A stretch of 55,656 nt of DNA from contig JAWLFQ010000007.1 in the NCBI GenBank assembly GCA_041685505.1, positions 1-55,656 on the forward strand, given 5' to 3'. The notes beneath the pieces were generated by a model. That model did not search any database, had not been told where the DNA came from, and was given only the letters and a program-made list of their open reading frames with translations. Position numbers and translations under genes: made by a program. Source of the DNA: T1Sed10-7 sp041685505. Lineage in GTDB: Bacteria > Actinomycetota > Nitriliruptoria > Nitriliruptorales > Nitriliruptoraceae. Positions 8,921 through 17,606 of this stretch are shown here, piece by piece (the stretch's first letter is position 1; each line of letters starts with the position of its first letter).

Positions 8921-9910
8921 GTGGATCCGGAGAAGCCCGACCGCAACCTCGCCATCGAGATCCTGCGCACGACCGAGGCGGCGGCCATGGCCGCCGCCCG
9001 GTGGCAGGGTCGTGGGGACAAGATCTCCGGGGACCAGGCGGCGGTGGACGCGATGCGCACGGTGCTCGACACCGTGGACATCGATGGGACGGTGATCATC
9101 GGGGAGGGGGAGAAGGACGAGGCCCCGATGCTCTACAACGGCGAGCGTGTGGGGACCGGTCAGCCACCCGAGGTCGACATCGCCGTGGATCCGGTGGACG
9201 GCACCCGGCTGTTGGCGGAGGGCCGCCCGGGGTCGCTGGCGGTGATGGCGGCTTCGCCGGCCGGCACGATGTTCGATCCCGGTCCCTGTGTCTACATGGA
9301 GAAGCTGGTCGTGGGCCCCCAGGCCGCCGGGGCCATCGACCTGCACCAACCGATCGACGCCAACCTGCGCGCCATCGCCGCACACACCGGCCGGGACCTC
9401 GGCGAGCTCACCGTGGTCATGCTCGATCGTGAGCGGCATGACGAGGCGAAGCGCCGCGTGCGCGAGACGGGCTGCCGACTGCAGCTGATCACCGATGGCG
9501 ACGTGGCCGCGGGGATCGTGGCGACCTGGGGTGAGCGACCCCAGATCGACGTGCTCTACGGCATCGGCGGCACCCCGGAGGGCGTGATCCTCGCCTGCGC
9601 GGTCAAGGCCTTGGACGGCCAGATGCTGGGCCGCCTGTGGCCGCGTTCCGATGCGGAGCGGGCGGCTGCACTGGCGGCAGGCTACGACCTCGAGGCGATC
9701 CTGACCGAGGACGACCTGGTGGCGGCCGATGACTGCTTCATCTCGTGCACCGGCATCACACCCGGTCAGTTGCTCCGCGGGGTCAGCTTCGACCGGCACG
9801 GTGCCACCACCGACACCCTCGTGATGCGGGCGAAATCGGGGACCGTGCGCTCGGTGCGGGCACGGCACCGGCTGGAGAAGCTCAGGACCTACGCCGCGGT
9901 GGAGTACTGA
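8921..9910 (+). CDS. glpX: Fructose-1,6-bisphosphatase class II
   Basis: This 329-residue enzyme hydrolyses fructose 1,6-bisphosphate to fructose 6-phosphate in gluconeogenesis. Class II hallmarks are all present: WQGRGDKISGDQAAVDAM near the N terminus, GEGEKDEAPML, and the metal site VDPVDGTRL. Later segments GIGGTPEGVILACAVKAL and CFISCTGITPGQLLRGV also match. GTG 8921 follows a G-rich stretch and gives the length normal for the family; GTG 8891 is an alternative that would add ten residues. It is convergent with the next gene, six bases away. GlpX is the usual FBPase of actinobacteria. Confidence 0.95.
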   Translation: MDPEKPDRNLAIEILRTTEAAAMAAARWQGRGDKISGDQAAVDAMRTVLDTVDIDGTVIIGEGEKDEAPMLYNGERVGTGQPPEVDIAVDPVDGTRLLAEGRPGSLAVMAASPAGTMFDPGPCVYMEKLVVGPQAAGAIDLHQPIDANLRAIAAHTGRDLGELTVVMLDRERHDEAKRRVRETGCRLQLITDGDVAAGIVATWGERPQIDVLYGIGGTPEGVILACAVKALDGQMLGRLWPRSDAERAAALAAGYDLEAILTEDDLVAADDCFISCTGITPGQLLRGVSFDRHGATTDTLVMRAKSGTVRSVRARHRLEKLRTYAAVEY

Positions 9911-9916
9911 GCCCGG

Positions 9917-10879
9917 CTACTGGGCTGCGAACCAGCCGCGGGGGACCCCGGTGCTGCCCCGCGTCCGCGCCAGCGCGCGGATCCCCGGCAGCAGCGCCTC
10001 GGGGAACTCGATCGGCAGGGCGTGGCTGGCGCCCTCGATGACCTCCAGCCGCGCGTCGGGCAGCATCGACACCAGATCCTGGCCGACCTGCGGCGGGGTC
10101 CAGGCATCGGCGGAGCCCACGGCGACGTAGGTGGGCACATCGACCTCATCGAGCCAGGGGGTCGGATCGAAATCGTGCATCCCGCGCGCGGTCCAGATCG
10201 CCGTGCGCGGATCGACGTGGCTGAGGTGCCAGCGGTAGCCCCGCATGCGTGCGTCGGGGGTGTGGGGACCGAGCGCCCGGATCGCGCGCGCCACCGGCAT
10301 GGTGATCGGCAGCTCCAGCGCACGCATCGCCTTCGCGGTGACGGTACGCGGCAGCGCCGGCACGCTGATCGAGACGGCCGGGAAGAGTGCAGCTGCCACG
10401 CGGGAGCCGTAGAAGGTCAGCAGCGGCGAGGCGTAGGGCCCGGCGAGCAGGGCGAGTTGGCCGACCACCTCCGGCCGGTGCCGCCACAGTGCCAGCGCCA
10501 CCTCCACGCCCATGGAGTGCCCGACGACGGTGGCCGCGCGGATCCCCTCGGCATCGGCGACCGCGGCGACGTCCGCGGCGAGGTGGGCGATGGAGTAGGC
10601 GCCGGCCTCCGGTGGCAGCGCGAGCCCCCGGGCCTCGCTGGACGCGCCGACCCCGCGGTAGTTCAGCACGACCACGCGCCGGTCCGTGGCCAGGGCCGGG
10701 GCCAGATCGGACCAGAAGTTGTCCGGGCAGAGGTAGCCGGCGCAGAACAGGACGGCAGGTGCGCCCTCGGGTCCGCGGACGGCGTAGGCGACCCGGGTGC
10801 CGTCGGGCGCCGTCGCCCACCGGTCCTTGGGCCACAGGTGACCACCGCGGTCCTTCCAGGACGGCTCCTGTGCGGTCAT
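9917..10879 (-). CDS. Alpha/beta hydrolase
   Basis: The 320-residue product has an alpha/beta hydrolase fold. The strand-turn APAVLFCAGYLCPDNFW precedes the oxyanion region, LNYRGVGAS follows, and the nucleophile elbow is GHSMG at about residue 117. The later Asp and His can be placed at VAVGSADAW and EGASHALPIEFPE. ATG 10879 has AGGAGGT five bases upstream. The minus-strand hexamer TAGGCT at 10907-10912 is its likely -10. It is divergent from a phoU gene across a PHO-box-like array, so phosphate control is possible. The substrate is unknown. Confidence 0.86.
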   Translation of the reverse strand: MTAQEPSWKDRGGHLWPKDRWATAPDGTRVAYAVRGPEGAPAVLFCAGYLCPDNFWSDLAPALATDRRVVVLNYRGVGASSEARGLALPPEAGAYSIAHLAADVAAVADAEGIRAATVVGHSMGVEVALALWRHRPEVVGQLALLAGPYASPLLTFYGSRVAAALFPAVSISVPALPRTVTAKAMRALELPITMPVARAIRALGPHTPDARMRGYRWHLSHVDPRTAIWTARGMHDFDPTPWLDEVDVPTYVAVGSADAWTPPQVGQDLVSMLPDARLEVIEGASHALPIEFPEALLPGIRALARTRGSTGVPRGWFAAQ

Positions 10880-10948
10880 GGTCACCTCCTGCCCGTCAGC
10901 GGGGCCAGCCTAGAGCAGCCGGGGCGATGGCCGAATGCGATGTGAACG

Positions 10949-10992
10949 CGTCACCTGCTGTTGGGGTGGCGTTCACCTCGCGGTCAGCGCTG
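10949..10992 (+). promoter_or_regulatory. PHO-box-like direct repeats upstream of phoU
   Basis: Units of 11 bp repeat in phase: CGTCACCTGCT, GTTGGGGTGGC, GTTCACCTCGC and GGTCAGCGCTG at 10949, 10960, 10971 and 10982. The last two match the actinobacterial PHO-box pattern of 11-bp units beginning G(T/G)TCA. The array ends 16 bp before the -10 candidate TACCGT (11009-11014), so it covers the -35 position, as at activated PhoP/RegX3 promoters. A reverse-oriented GTTCACATCGC at 10936-10946 points to the hydrolase gene. Confidence 0.6.
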
Positions 10993-11047
10993 CGGTGCGC
11001 ATCAGGTTTACCGTGCGGCGGTACGAACGACGATATGGAGCAGTCAG

Positions 11048-11749
11048 GTGAGCGCATCGGACCACGGCGATCTGCCCCGGGTGCTGACCGGTAGCGGCGC
11101 GGAGCTGCGGGGGGAGTACGCCGCATGGCTCGACGAGATCGACGACGAGCTCACGGGCGGGGCGCTGCTCGTTGCAGAGGCGATGCCGGGGTTGACCCGC
11201 GCCTTCCTGGCCGCCGACAGGGCGGTGCTCGACCACGCGAGCGCGCTCGCATCCGAGGTGCGGGAACGTTGCCGCCGGGTCGAGCAGGAGGGCTTCGTCC
11301 TGCTGGCCAGGGAGTCCCCGGTCTCCGGTGATCTCCGCCGGCTGGTCGCCATCCTGCGGCTGGTCCACGACGCGGAACGCTCGGGACGGCTGATGCGGCA
11401 CGTCGCCGAGGGGGTGGAGCGGCTCGACGCCCGCCAGCTACCGGTGGCGCTGCGCCAGCAGCTCGAGGAGTTGGCGGGCCGCTCGGTCGAGGTCTACCGC
11501 CGCGGCGTCGACGCCTGGCGGCAGCGCGACGCCCTGGCCGTGCATGAGCTCGACGAGCTCGATGCACAGGTCGACACCCTCAGGGTCGGGCTGATCACCC
11601 ACGCCCAGGAACTCGATGGTGCGCCGGCCGAGCTGATGGTGCTCAGCCTGCTCGGCCGCTACTTCGAGCGGCTCGCCGACCACGGCGTGGCCTTCGCGCA
11701 GCACGCGACCTTCGTGGTGACCGGGGAGCGGGTCGATGTCGGTCCCTGA
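11048..11749 (+). CDS. phoU: Phosphate signalling protein PhoU (first copy)
   Basis: The 233-residue protein has the two tandem three-helix PhoU domains (about 25-110 and 130-225). Conserved acidic metal-site patches show as SPVSGDLRRLVAILRLVHDAERSGR and LLGRYFERLADHGV. PhoU links phosphate uptake to the sensor kinase and keeps it silent when phosphate is plentiful. GTG 11048 has GGAG seven bases upstream and lies behind the PHO-box-like array. The gene is tail-to-tail with a second phoU and is followed by the regulator pair. It is more divergent than the second copy, so the two probably have distinct roles. Confidence 0.88.
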   Translation: MSASDHGDLPRVLTGSGAELRGEYAAWLDEIDDELTGGALLVAEAMPGLTRAFLAADRAVLDHASALASEVRERCRRVEQEGFVLLARESPVSGDLRRLVAILRLVHDAERSGRLMRHVAEGVERLDARQLPVALRQQLEELAGRSVEVYRRGVDAWRQRDALAVHELDELDAQVDTLRVGLITHAQELDGAPAELMVLSLLGRYFERLADHGVAFAQHATFVVTGERVDVGP

Positions 11750-11765
11750 GCGGTGCGGCGGTGCC

Positions 11766-12440
11766 TCAGTCCGCGGCGGGCGCGCCGGTGGACAGCTCGT
11801 GGTTCTCCCCGGTGGCGACGAACAGCGCCTGCTCGGCGATGTCCACACCATGGTCCGCGAAGCGCTCGAGCTGGCGGGTGAGCTGGATCATGCGGGTCGC
11901 CCAGAACAGCCGTTCCTCGCTGTCGCCGGCGATGCGGACCAGGCGCTGGAAGATGCCGGCGTTGAGCCGGTCGACGGCGTCGTCGGCGCGGGCGGCGGCG
12001 TGCGCCATCTCCGCGTCCGCGGCGATGAACGCCGCGATGGCCTGCCGGCCCACATCCCGTGCCAGCTCACCCATCTCCACGAGCTGCTCGAGCAGATCGG
12101 GGTCGGGAGCATGCTCGGCGGCACGCTGGGTGGTCCGGGCGACCCCGACCGCGTAGTCGGCCATGCGCTCGGTGTGCAGGCTGACGTGCAGCAGGCCCGT
12201 GAGCAGCCGCAGATCACGCCCGACGGGGCCGTGCAGGGCCACCGTGGCCAGCACCCCGTGTTGGATCTGCTCGTAGGCACGGTCGAGCGCGCGATCGCTC
12301 TCGATGACCACATCGGTGGCGGCCAGGTCACCGTCGCGCATGGCCGTCAAAGCGCGTGCGAGCATGTCGTCAGCCCGCTCGCCCATGGCGACCACGGTGC
12401 TGCTGAGATGGTCGATCTGCCGGTCGAGCTCATCGCGCAT
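11766..12440 (-). CDS. phoU: Phosphate signalling protein PhoU (second copy)
   Basis: The 224-residue product is a canonical PhoU with duplicated three-helix bundles. The first repeat has HGPVGRDLRLLTGLLHVSLHTERMADYA and the second has ATRMIQLTRQLERFADHGVDIAEQ. ATG 12440 is preceded by GGGAGGT. It is transcribed divergently from the response regulator gene across 46 bp, the usual arrangement for PhoU beside a RegX3/PhoP-type system in actinobacteria. The 16-bp gap to the first phoU on the opposite strand leaves little room for separate terminators. Confidence 0.93.
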   Translation of the reverse strand: MRDELDRQIDHLSSTVVAMGERADDMLARALTAMRDGDLAATDVVIESDRALDRAYEQIQHGVLATVALHGPVGRDLRLLTGLLHVSLHTERMADYAVGVARTTQRAAEHAPDPDLLEQLVEMGELARDVGRQAIAAFIAADAEMAHAAARADDAVDRLNAGIFQRLVRIAGDSEERLFWATRMIQLTRQLERFADHGVDIAEQALFVATGENHELSTGAPAAD

Positions 12441-12486
12441 GGTGTACCTCCCGCCGCACTATAACCACCGCACGAGGGACGTTGGG

Positions 12487-13173
<687 letters not shown>

Positions 13174-13181
13174 GCTGAGAC

Positions 13182-14435
13182 GTGCTCCTCGTCGCGCTGT
13201 CCCCCCAAGCCGCCACCCTGGCCGTGTGCCTGCTGGTGGCCCTCGTCCTGCTCGCGGGCCGGGAGCTGCTGACCCGGCGACGGCTCGCGTCCATGACCGC
13301 GGCCACCCGCGCGTGGTTGGCCGGCGAGGAGGCGGCCACCGACACCGGGGGTGGGGCCCAGTGGCGCGCTCACGCCGCCGCGATCCACGCCCTCGGCAGC
13401 GCCCACCGGGAGCTGGCGGACGCGCGTGATCGGCAACCGCCCTGGCGTCGCGAGCTGGTGGATGCCCTCGGACAGCCCGCGCTGCTGTTCGACGCCGCCT
13501 CGCGCCTGCAGGCGTGCAACGACGCGGCGCGCGAGCTGCTGCGCATCCCGGTGGACGTCGGTGAGGTGACGGTGCTGCAGGCCGTCGGCAGCCCGACCAT
13601 CGCCGACGCGGTCAGGGAGGCACGCCTGGGCGAGCGCCCCGTCGGCATCGACGTCGAGCGCGCCGGCCACGAGCTCAGGGTGTCGGTCGCACCCGTGGGC
13701 GAGGAGGTGCTGATCATCATCACCGACCGCACGCGCGAGCGGCGGGTGGAGGAGCTCCGGCGCAACTTCGTGGTCAACGCCTCCCACGAGCTCAAGACCC
13801 CGGTGACCAGCATCCAGACCCTGGCGGAGGCGCTGGCCGTCACCGTGCGGACCGATCCAGCCCGTACCGCCACCCTGGTCACGCAGCTCGGAGAGGAAGC
13901 CGAGCGCATGGCCCGGCTGCTGCACGACCTCCTCGACCTGCGCCGGCTGGAGGAGCGTGGCCCCCTCGAGCGGGTCCCCGTCGACCTCGCCGAGCTGGTC
14001 CGGCTGGCCATCGCCGAGCTCCTCCCGCGTGCGGAGGAGGTGCACGTGGGCGTGGCGGTGGAAGCGCCGGATCGCGCGATGGTGGTCGGCGTGCCGGGGG
14101 ACCTCGAGGTGATCGTCAAGAACCTGGTGGGCAACGCGCTGCAGTACAACCGCGTCGGCGGGTCCATCACCGTGACCATCGTCCCCGAGGACGGGATGCA
14201 GACCCTGACCGTCTGCGACACGGGCATCGGGATCCCCCGAGACGACCTGCAGCGCATCTTCGAACGCTTCTACCGCGTCGACACCGCGCGGTCACGCGAG
14301 ACCGGTGGTACCGGGCTGGGACTGTCGATCGTCCGTCACGCCGTCGAACGGCACGGCGGCAGCGTGCGGGTCGACAGCCTGCTCGGCGAGGGCACCAGCT
14401 TCACCGTGCGGCTGCCCGTGGAGCCGCCCCGCTGA
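13182..14435 (+). CDS. senX3: Sensor histidine kinase, SenX3/PhoR type
   Basis: The 417-residue kinase has one N-terminal membrane segment (about 5-27) and almost no extracellular part. Next come a PAS-like domain (about 85-180, including ALLFDAASRLQACNDAA), a HisKA domain with H-box VNASHELKTPVTSI (about 204), and an HATPase domain with NLVGNALQYN, VCDTGIGIP, FERFYRVD and GTGLGLSIV. Lack of a sensory loop fits SenX3/PhoR, which sense phosphate indirectly through the transporter and PhoU. GTG 13182 lies 8 bp after the regulator stop with only a weak ribosome-binding site, so translation is probably coupled. Confidence 0.93.
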   Translation: MLLVALSPQAATLAVCLLVALVLLAGRELLTRRRLASMTAATRAWLAGEEAATDTGGGAQWRAHAAAIHALGSAHRELADARDRQPPWRRELVDALGQPALLFDAASRLQACNDAARELLRIPVDVGEVTVLQAVGSPTIADAVREARLGERPVGIDVERAGHELRVSVAPVGEEVLIIITDRTRERRVEELRRNFVVNASHELKTPVTSIQTLAEALAVTVRTDPARTATLVTQLGEEAERMARLLHDLLDLRRLEERGPLERVPVDLAELVRLAIAELLPRAEEVHVGVAVEAPDRAMVVGVPGDLEVIVKNLVGNALQYNRVGGSITVTIVPEDGMQTLTVCDTGIGIPRDDLQRIFERFYRVDTARSRETGGTGLGLSIVRHAVERHGGSVRVDSLLGEGTSFTVRLPVEPPR

Positions 14436-14489
14436 GCCGTGGGCGCGGCCACGGCTACCGTCGTGCCCGACGTCGAGGTGGAGGTGGGT

Positions 14490-15206
14490 GTGCGGCAGCA
14501 GGATCCGGAGACGGCGGCGACGCCGGCGATACCGCCGGGCCTGACCCGCGATCGTGGGAAGACGCTCCGCGCGCCGGTGATCCTCGCGCTGTTGGCCGCG
14601 GAACTGCCCGACGCGACGATCGCCCTCGACTTCCGGGACCGCTGGGAGCTGCTGGTGGCCACCATCCTCTCCGCGCAGTCGACCGACGTGAAGGTCAACC
14701 AGGTCACACCGGCGCTGTTCGCCACCTTCGATGGGCCCGAGGCCGTCGCCGCCGCGTCCCAGGAGCAGATCGAGGCGCTGATCTCCTCGCTCGGGCTGTA
14801 CCGCCAGAAGGCCCGCAACATCCGCGCCACCGCCGCGCTGCTGCTGGAGCGCCACGGCGGGCAGGTCCCCGACCGCATGGAGGAACTCGTCGCCCTGCCC
14901 GGCGTGGCCCGCAAGACCGCGAACGTGGTGCTGTCCAACGGCTCCGGCCGCAACGAGGGCGTGGTCGTCGACACCCACGTGGCGCGCCTCGCCCGGCGGC
15001 TGCGCCTGACCCGTGCGCAGGACGCCGTCCACATCGAGCGCGACCTGATGCGGCTGTTCCCGCAGCACCGGTGGTTGGAGGTTTCGGATCTGCTCATCCA
15101 TCACGGCCGCAGGACCTGCACGGCCAGGAACCCGCGCTGCGGCGACTGCGTGATCGAGCCGCTGTGTCCCTCCTCCCAGGAGGCGGGTCTGACCGACAAG
15201 CGGTGA
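14490..15206 (+). CDS. nth: Endonuclease III
   Basis: The 238-residue bifunctional DNA glycosylase/AP lyase removes oxidised pyrimidines in base-excision repair. The helix-hairpin-helix and catalytic Lys lie in LPGVARKTANVVL, the catalytic Asp in VVDTHVARL, and a [4Fe-4S] cluster is bound by C-x6-C-x2-C-x5-C near the C terminus. I prefer GTG 14490, which has GGAGGTGG at suitable distance. GTG 14439, three bases after the senX3 stop, would add 17 non-conserved residues. The gene converges on the trk operon with only 2 bp between stops. Confidence 0.94.
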   Translation: MRQQDPETAATPAIPPGLTRDRGKTLRAPVILALLAAELPDATIALDFRDRWELLVATILSAQSTDVKVNQVTPALFATFDGPEAVAAASQEQIEALISSLGLYRQKARNIRATAALLLERHGGQVPDRMEELVALPGVARKTANVVLSNGSGRNEGVVVDTHVARLARRLRLTRAQDAVHIERDLMRLFPQHRWLEVSDLLIHHGRRTCTARNPRCGDCVIEPLCPSSQEAGLTDKR

Positions 15207-15208
15207 GC

Positions 15209-15961
15209 TCAGCCCTTTCGGCGCCGGTAGGCCCACAGGCTCGTGCCGATGGCGATCTGCACCAGCAGCACCGCGACGACCACCTGGAGCACGTGCAGCG
15301 GCGGTTCGACCGTCACGGGCGTGGCCAGGGTCTCCATGGCGGTCGCCCGCAGGGTGATGCCGCCCCCGTCCCGGGGGTCGGCCCGGTGCACGGTGCCCTC
15401 GAGCAGGACCACGTCGCCCCGTAGGGCGGGGCGGCCCGGTTGCTCGATGCGGGCAGCGAGGTCGTCCGGCAGCCACACCGACATGCCGGTGTTGAACCCG
15501 GCCCGCTCACGGTGGCCCACCAGCGGCCCGGTCTGCAGGGCGTAGGCGTCGTCGTTGACCTGCGCCCACGCGCCGCCGCGTCGGGGCAGCAGTTCACCGA
15601 CCACCTCGCCGACGTAGCGCACCGTGAGGCCGTCGTAGGCACTCGGGCAGCTGAACAGTTGGGTCGAGCTGATGCGGCCAGGACCCGTCGGCCCGCCGTC
15701 GGTGCGCTGCAGGGTCTCCTGCGCCAGGAAGCGCTGTCGGATGTCCTGGATCGGGGTCTCATCGACGAAGCGGCGGCAGGTCGGCTCGTCGTCGAGTGCC
15801 AGCGCGGGGATGCCGGCGACGCGGTTGCCCGAGGGGTCGAGCTGCGGGTGGGCTGCCTCGAGCGCCGCGGTGCCGACCACCAGCAGGGTGAGCAGGACCA
15901 GGGCACCGGCCAGCACGGCACGGGTCCGGGACGGGGCGGTGGGTTCGCGGCGTGCGCTCAT
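15209..15961 (-). CDS. Membrane-anchored extracytoplasmic protein, last gene of the trk operon
   Basis: I do not recognise a named family. The 250-residue product has an N-terminal membrane segment (about 15-37), a soluble part of about 160 residues, and a C-terminal membrane segment (about 222-243) ending in the basic tail YRRRKG. By the positive-inside rule both ends face the cytoplasm and the middle lies outside. The central region alternates short strands (LTVRYVGEVVGEL, AWAQVNDDAYAL, GDVVLLEGTVHRA), suggesting a small OB-like beta barrel. Four Cys are predicted absent apart from two outside the strands. Its ATG overlaps the trkH stop (ATGA), so it is coupled to the potassium channel subunit. 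Confidence 0.75.
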   Translation of the reverse strand: MSARREPTAPSRTRAVLAGALVLLTLLVVGTAALEAAHPQLDPSGNRVAGIPALALDDEPTCRRFVDETPIQDIRQRFLAQETLQRTDGGPTGPGRISSTQLFSCPSAYDGLTVRYVGEVVGELLPRRGGAWAQVNDDAYALQTGPLVGHRERAGFNTGMSVWLPDDLAARIEQPGRPALRGDVVLLEGTVHRADPRDGGGITLRATAMETLATPVTVEPPLHVLQVVVAVLLVQIAIGTSLWAYRRRKG

Positions 15962-17478
15962 GTGCGTGCCCGTCCACGGGCCAGGGAGACGAGGTAGCCG
16001 AACAGGGCGAAGACGGCGACGAACTCCAGCCTGCCGAGCCACATCTGCAGGATGTAGACCAGGGCCAACCCGTCCGGCATCCCGGGGTTGACCACCCCGA
16101 TCGAGATGCCGATGTTGGCGCCCACCGACACCGACTCGAAGATCGCCTGGGTGAGGTCGAGCTCCCCGTAGGCCAGGGCGGTCAGCACGCCGAGCAGGTA
16201 GCTCGCGAGGAACAGCAGCAGCACCGTGGTCGCCGCCCGGGCGGTCTCGTCCCGCAGCACCCGCCGTTTGCCCGCGTGGTAGGTGGTGACCACCAGGGCG
16301 GACTCGGGCAGCAGGATGCGTCGGATCTCGTGGGTGACGGACTTGATGGTCAGCCCGACCCGGATGGCCTTGATGCCACCGGCGGTGGAGGAGGCCATCC
16401 CGCCCATCGCCATCGAGGCGACGATCGCGGCGGGTGCGAGCAGCCCCCACTCGTAGAGGTAGGTGTCGCCGACGTTGACCTGGTGCCCGGTGCTGGACGC
16501 CGCGGAGACCAGCGTGAACCAGCCCTTGCGCAGCAGCGCCTCCAGGCTGTCGTAGGAGCCGGCGCGGACCAGCCCGACGGACAGCAGCACGAACAGCACG
16601 GAGGTGACCGCGGCGAGCGTGCGGGTCTCGATGTGGCGCAGGACGTCGCGCGGGTCGCCGCGCCACATCGCCAGGTGCAGCCCGAAGGACAGGGTGCCGG
16701 CGATCATCACGATGCCGACCAGCAGCTCCACCCACGCCGAGTGGTAGTACATCATCGAGGCCTGCATGACCGAGAAGCCGCCGGTGGAGAAGGAGGCGAA
16801 GAACAGGTTCACCCCGTGGTAGATCGCCCGGCCCGGCGTGAACCCCGTGGCGACCAGCGCGACCACCAGCAGGGTCGTGAACACCGCGAACAGGGTCCCG
16901 GCGACGCTGAAGATGAACCTGGCGGTGCGGATGATGTTGGGCAGCACCCGCTCGTCGCGGGCCTCGGAGACGTACAACGTGGTGATCCGCGCGCCTCCGG
17001 CGGTGAACACCGACAGGACGACGATGATGATCCCGAGCCCGCCGGCGATCTGGAGCAGGTGGCGGAACAGGTCCTCGGACACCGGGGTGTGGTCCAGGTC
17101 GTGGATCACCGACATGCCCGTGGTCGTCAGGGCCGACATCGCCTCGAACAGCGCGTGCATCGGATCGCTGAAGCGGCCCGACAGCAGCATCGGTACCGCG
17201 GCGTAGATCGGCCCGAGCAGCCACGACAGCCCCACGATCACCATCCCGTGCGCCCAGCTCAGCGCCTGCCGGGTGACGAGCAGCGCGTCGCTCAACGCCC
17301 AGGTGATGATGGCCAGGGCTGCGCCGATCGCGAAGGCGCTGGCCGAGTTCCACTCGCCGAGGCTCAGCGCGACGATCAGGGGCACCAGCTGCAGCAGCCC
17401 GAGGCCGAGGAGCACCTTGCCGAGGTAGTAGCCGATCAACTGCAGGTCACGGGCGTCGGGCTTGAGCGCGGTGGTCAC
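15958..17478 (-). CDS. trkH: Potassium uptake protein TrkH/KtrB family
   Basis: This 506-residue membrane subunit forms the K+ path. The four filter loops are visible: SALTTTGMSV (about 119), FASFSTGGFSV (about 237), SAASSTGHQVN (about 328) and SVSVGANIGISIG (about 457). Each holds the central Gly (or its counterpart) of the M-P-M repeats. The GGMASSTAGGIKAIR segment matches the intramembrane gate region of TrkH/KtrB. GTG 17478 overlaps the stop of the 43-residue peptide gene (GTGA). Gating depends on cytoplasmic TrkA rings, two of which are encoded in the same operon. Confidence 0.94.
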   Translation of the reverse strand: MTTALKPDARDLQLIGYYLGKVLLGLGLLQLVPLIVALSLGEWNSASAFAIGAALAIITWALSDALLVTRQALSWAHGMVIVGLSWLLGPIYAAVPMLLSGRFSDPMHALFEAMSALTTTGMSVIHDLDHTPVSEDLFRHLLQIAGGLGIIIVVLSVFTAGGARITTLYVSEARDERVLPNIIRTARFIFSVAGTLFAVFTTLLVVALVATGFTPGRAIYHGVNLFFASFSTGGFSVMQASMMYYHSAWVELLVGIVMIAGTLSFGLHLAMWRGDPRDVLRHIETRTLAAVTSVLFVLLSVGLVRAGSYDSLEALLRKGWFTLVSAASSTGHQVNVGDTYLYEWGLLAPAAIVASMAMGGMASSTAGGIKAIRVGLTIKSVTHEIRRILLPESALVVTTYHAGKRRVLRDETARAATTVLLLFLASYLLGVLTALAYGELDLTQAIFESVSVGANIGISIGVVNPGMPDGLALVYILQMWLGRLEFVAVFALFGYLVSLARGRART

Positions 17479-17606
17479 CCGAGCACCACCAGCACACCGA
17501 AGGCCACGACGGTCGCGATGGCGAGCACGGACAGGCTGAGCGCGATCAGCAGACCGATGCCGCGCACGCGTTCGCGCCAGAAGCCTTCGTCGCGCGGCTG
17601 GCTCAT
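17475..17606 (-). CDS. 43-residue single-span membrane peptide between trkA and trkH
   Basis: An open frame runs from ATG 17606, which overlaps the trkA stop (ATGA), to TGA 17475-17477, which overlaps the trkH GTG. The peptide has a charged head (MSQPRDEGFWRERVRG) and one hydrophobic helix from about residue 17 to the C terminus. With Arg-rich N terminus inside, it would span the membrane once. Overlap at both ends makes random occurrence unlikely and couples its translation to both neighbours. It resembles small accessory subunits such as KdpF in size and topology, but no homology is claimed. I infer a TrkH-associated subunit. Confidence 0.72.
   Translation of the reverse strand: MSQPRDEGFWRERVRGIGLLIALSLSVLAIATVVAFGVLVVLG

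Noticed and set aside
8541..9095. Long forward frame overlapping the ATPase operator and the start of glpX
   Set aside because: It runs out of phase through the well-supported glpX gene and its product is low-complexity. I treat it as spurious.
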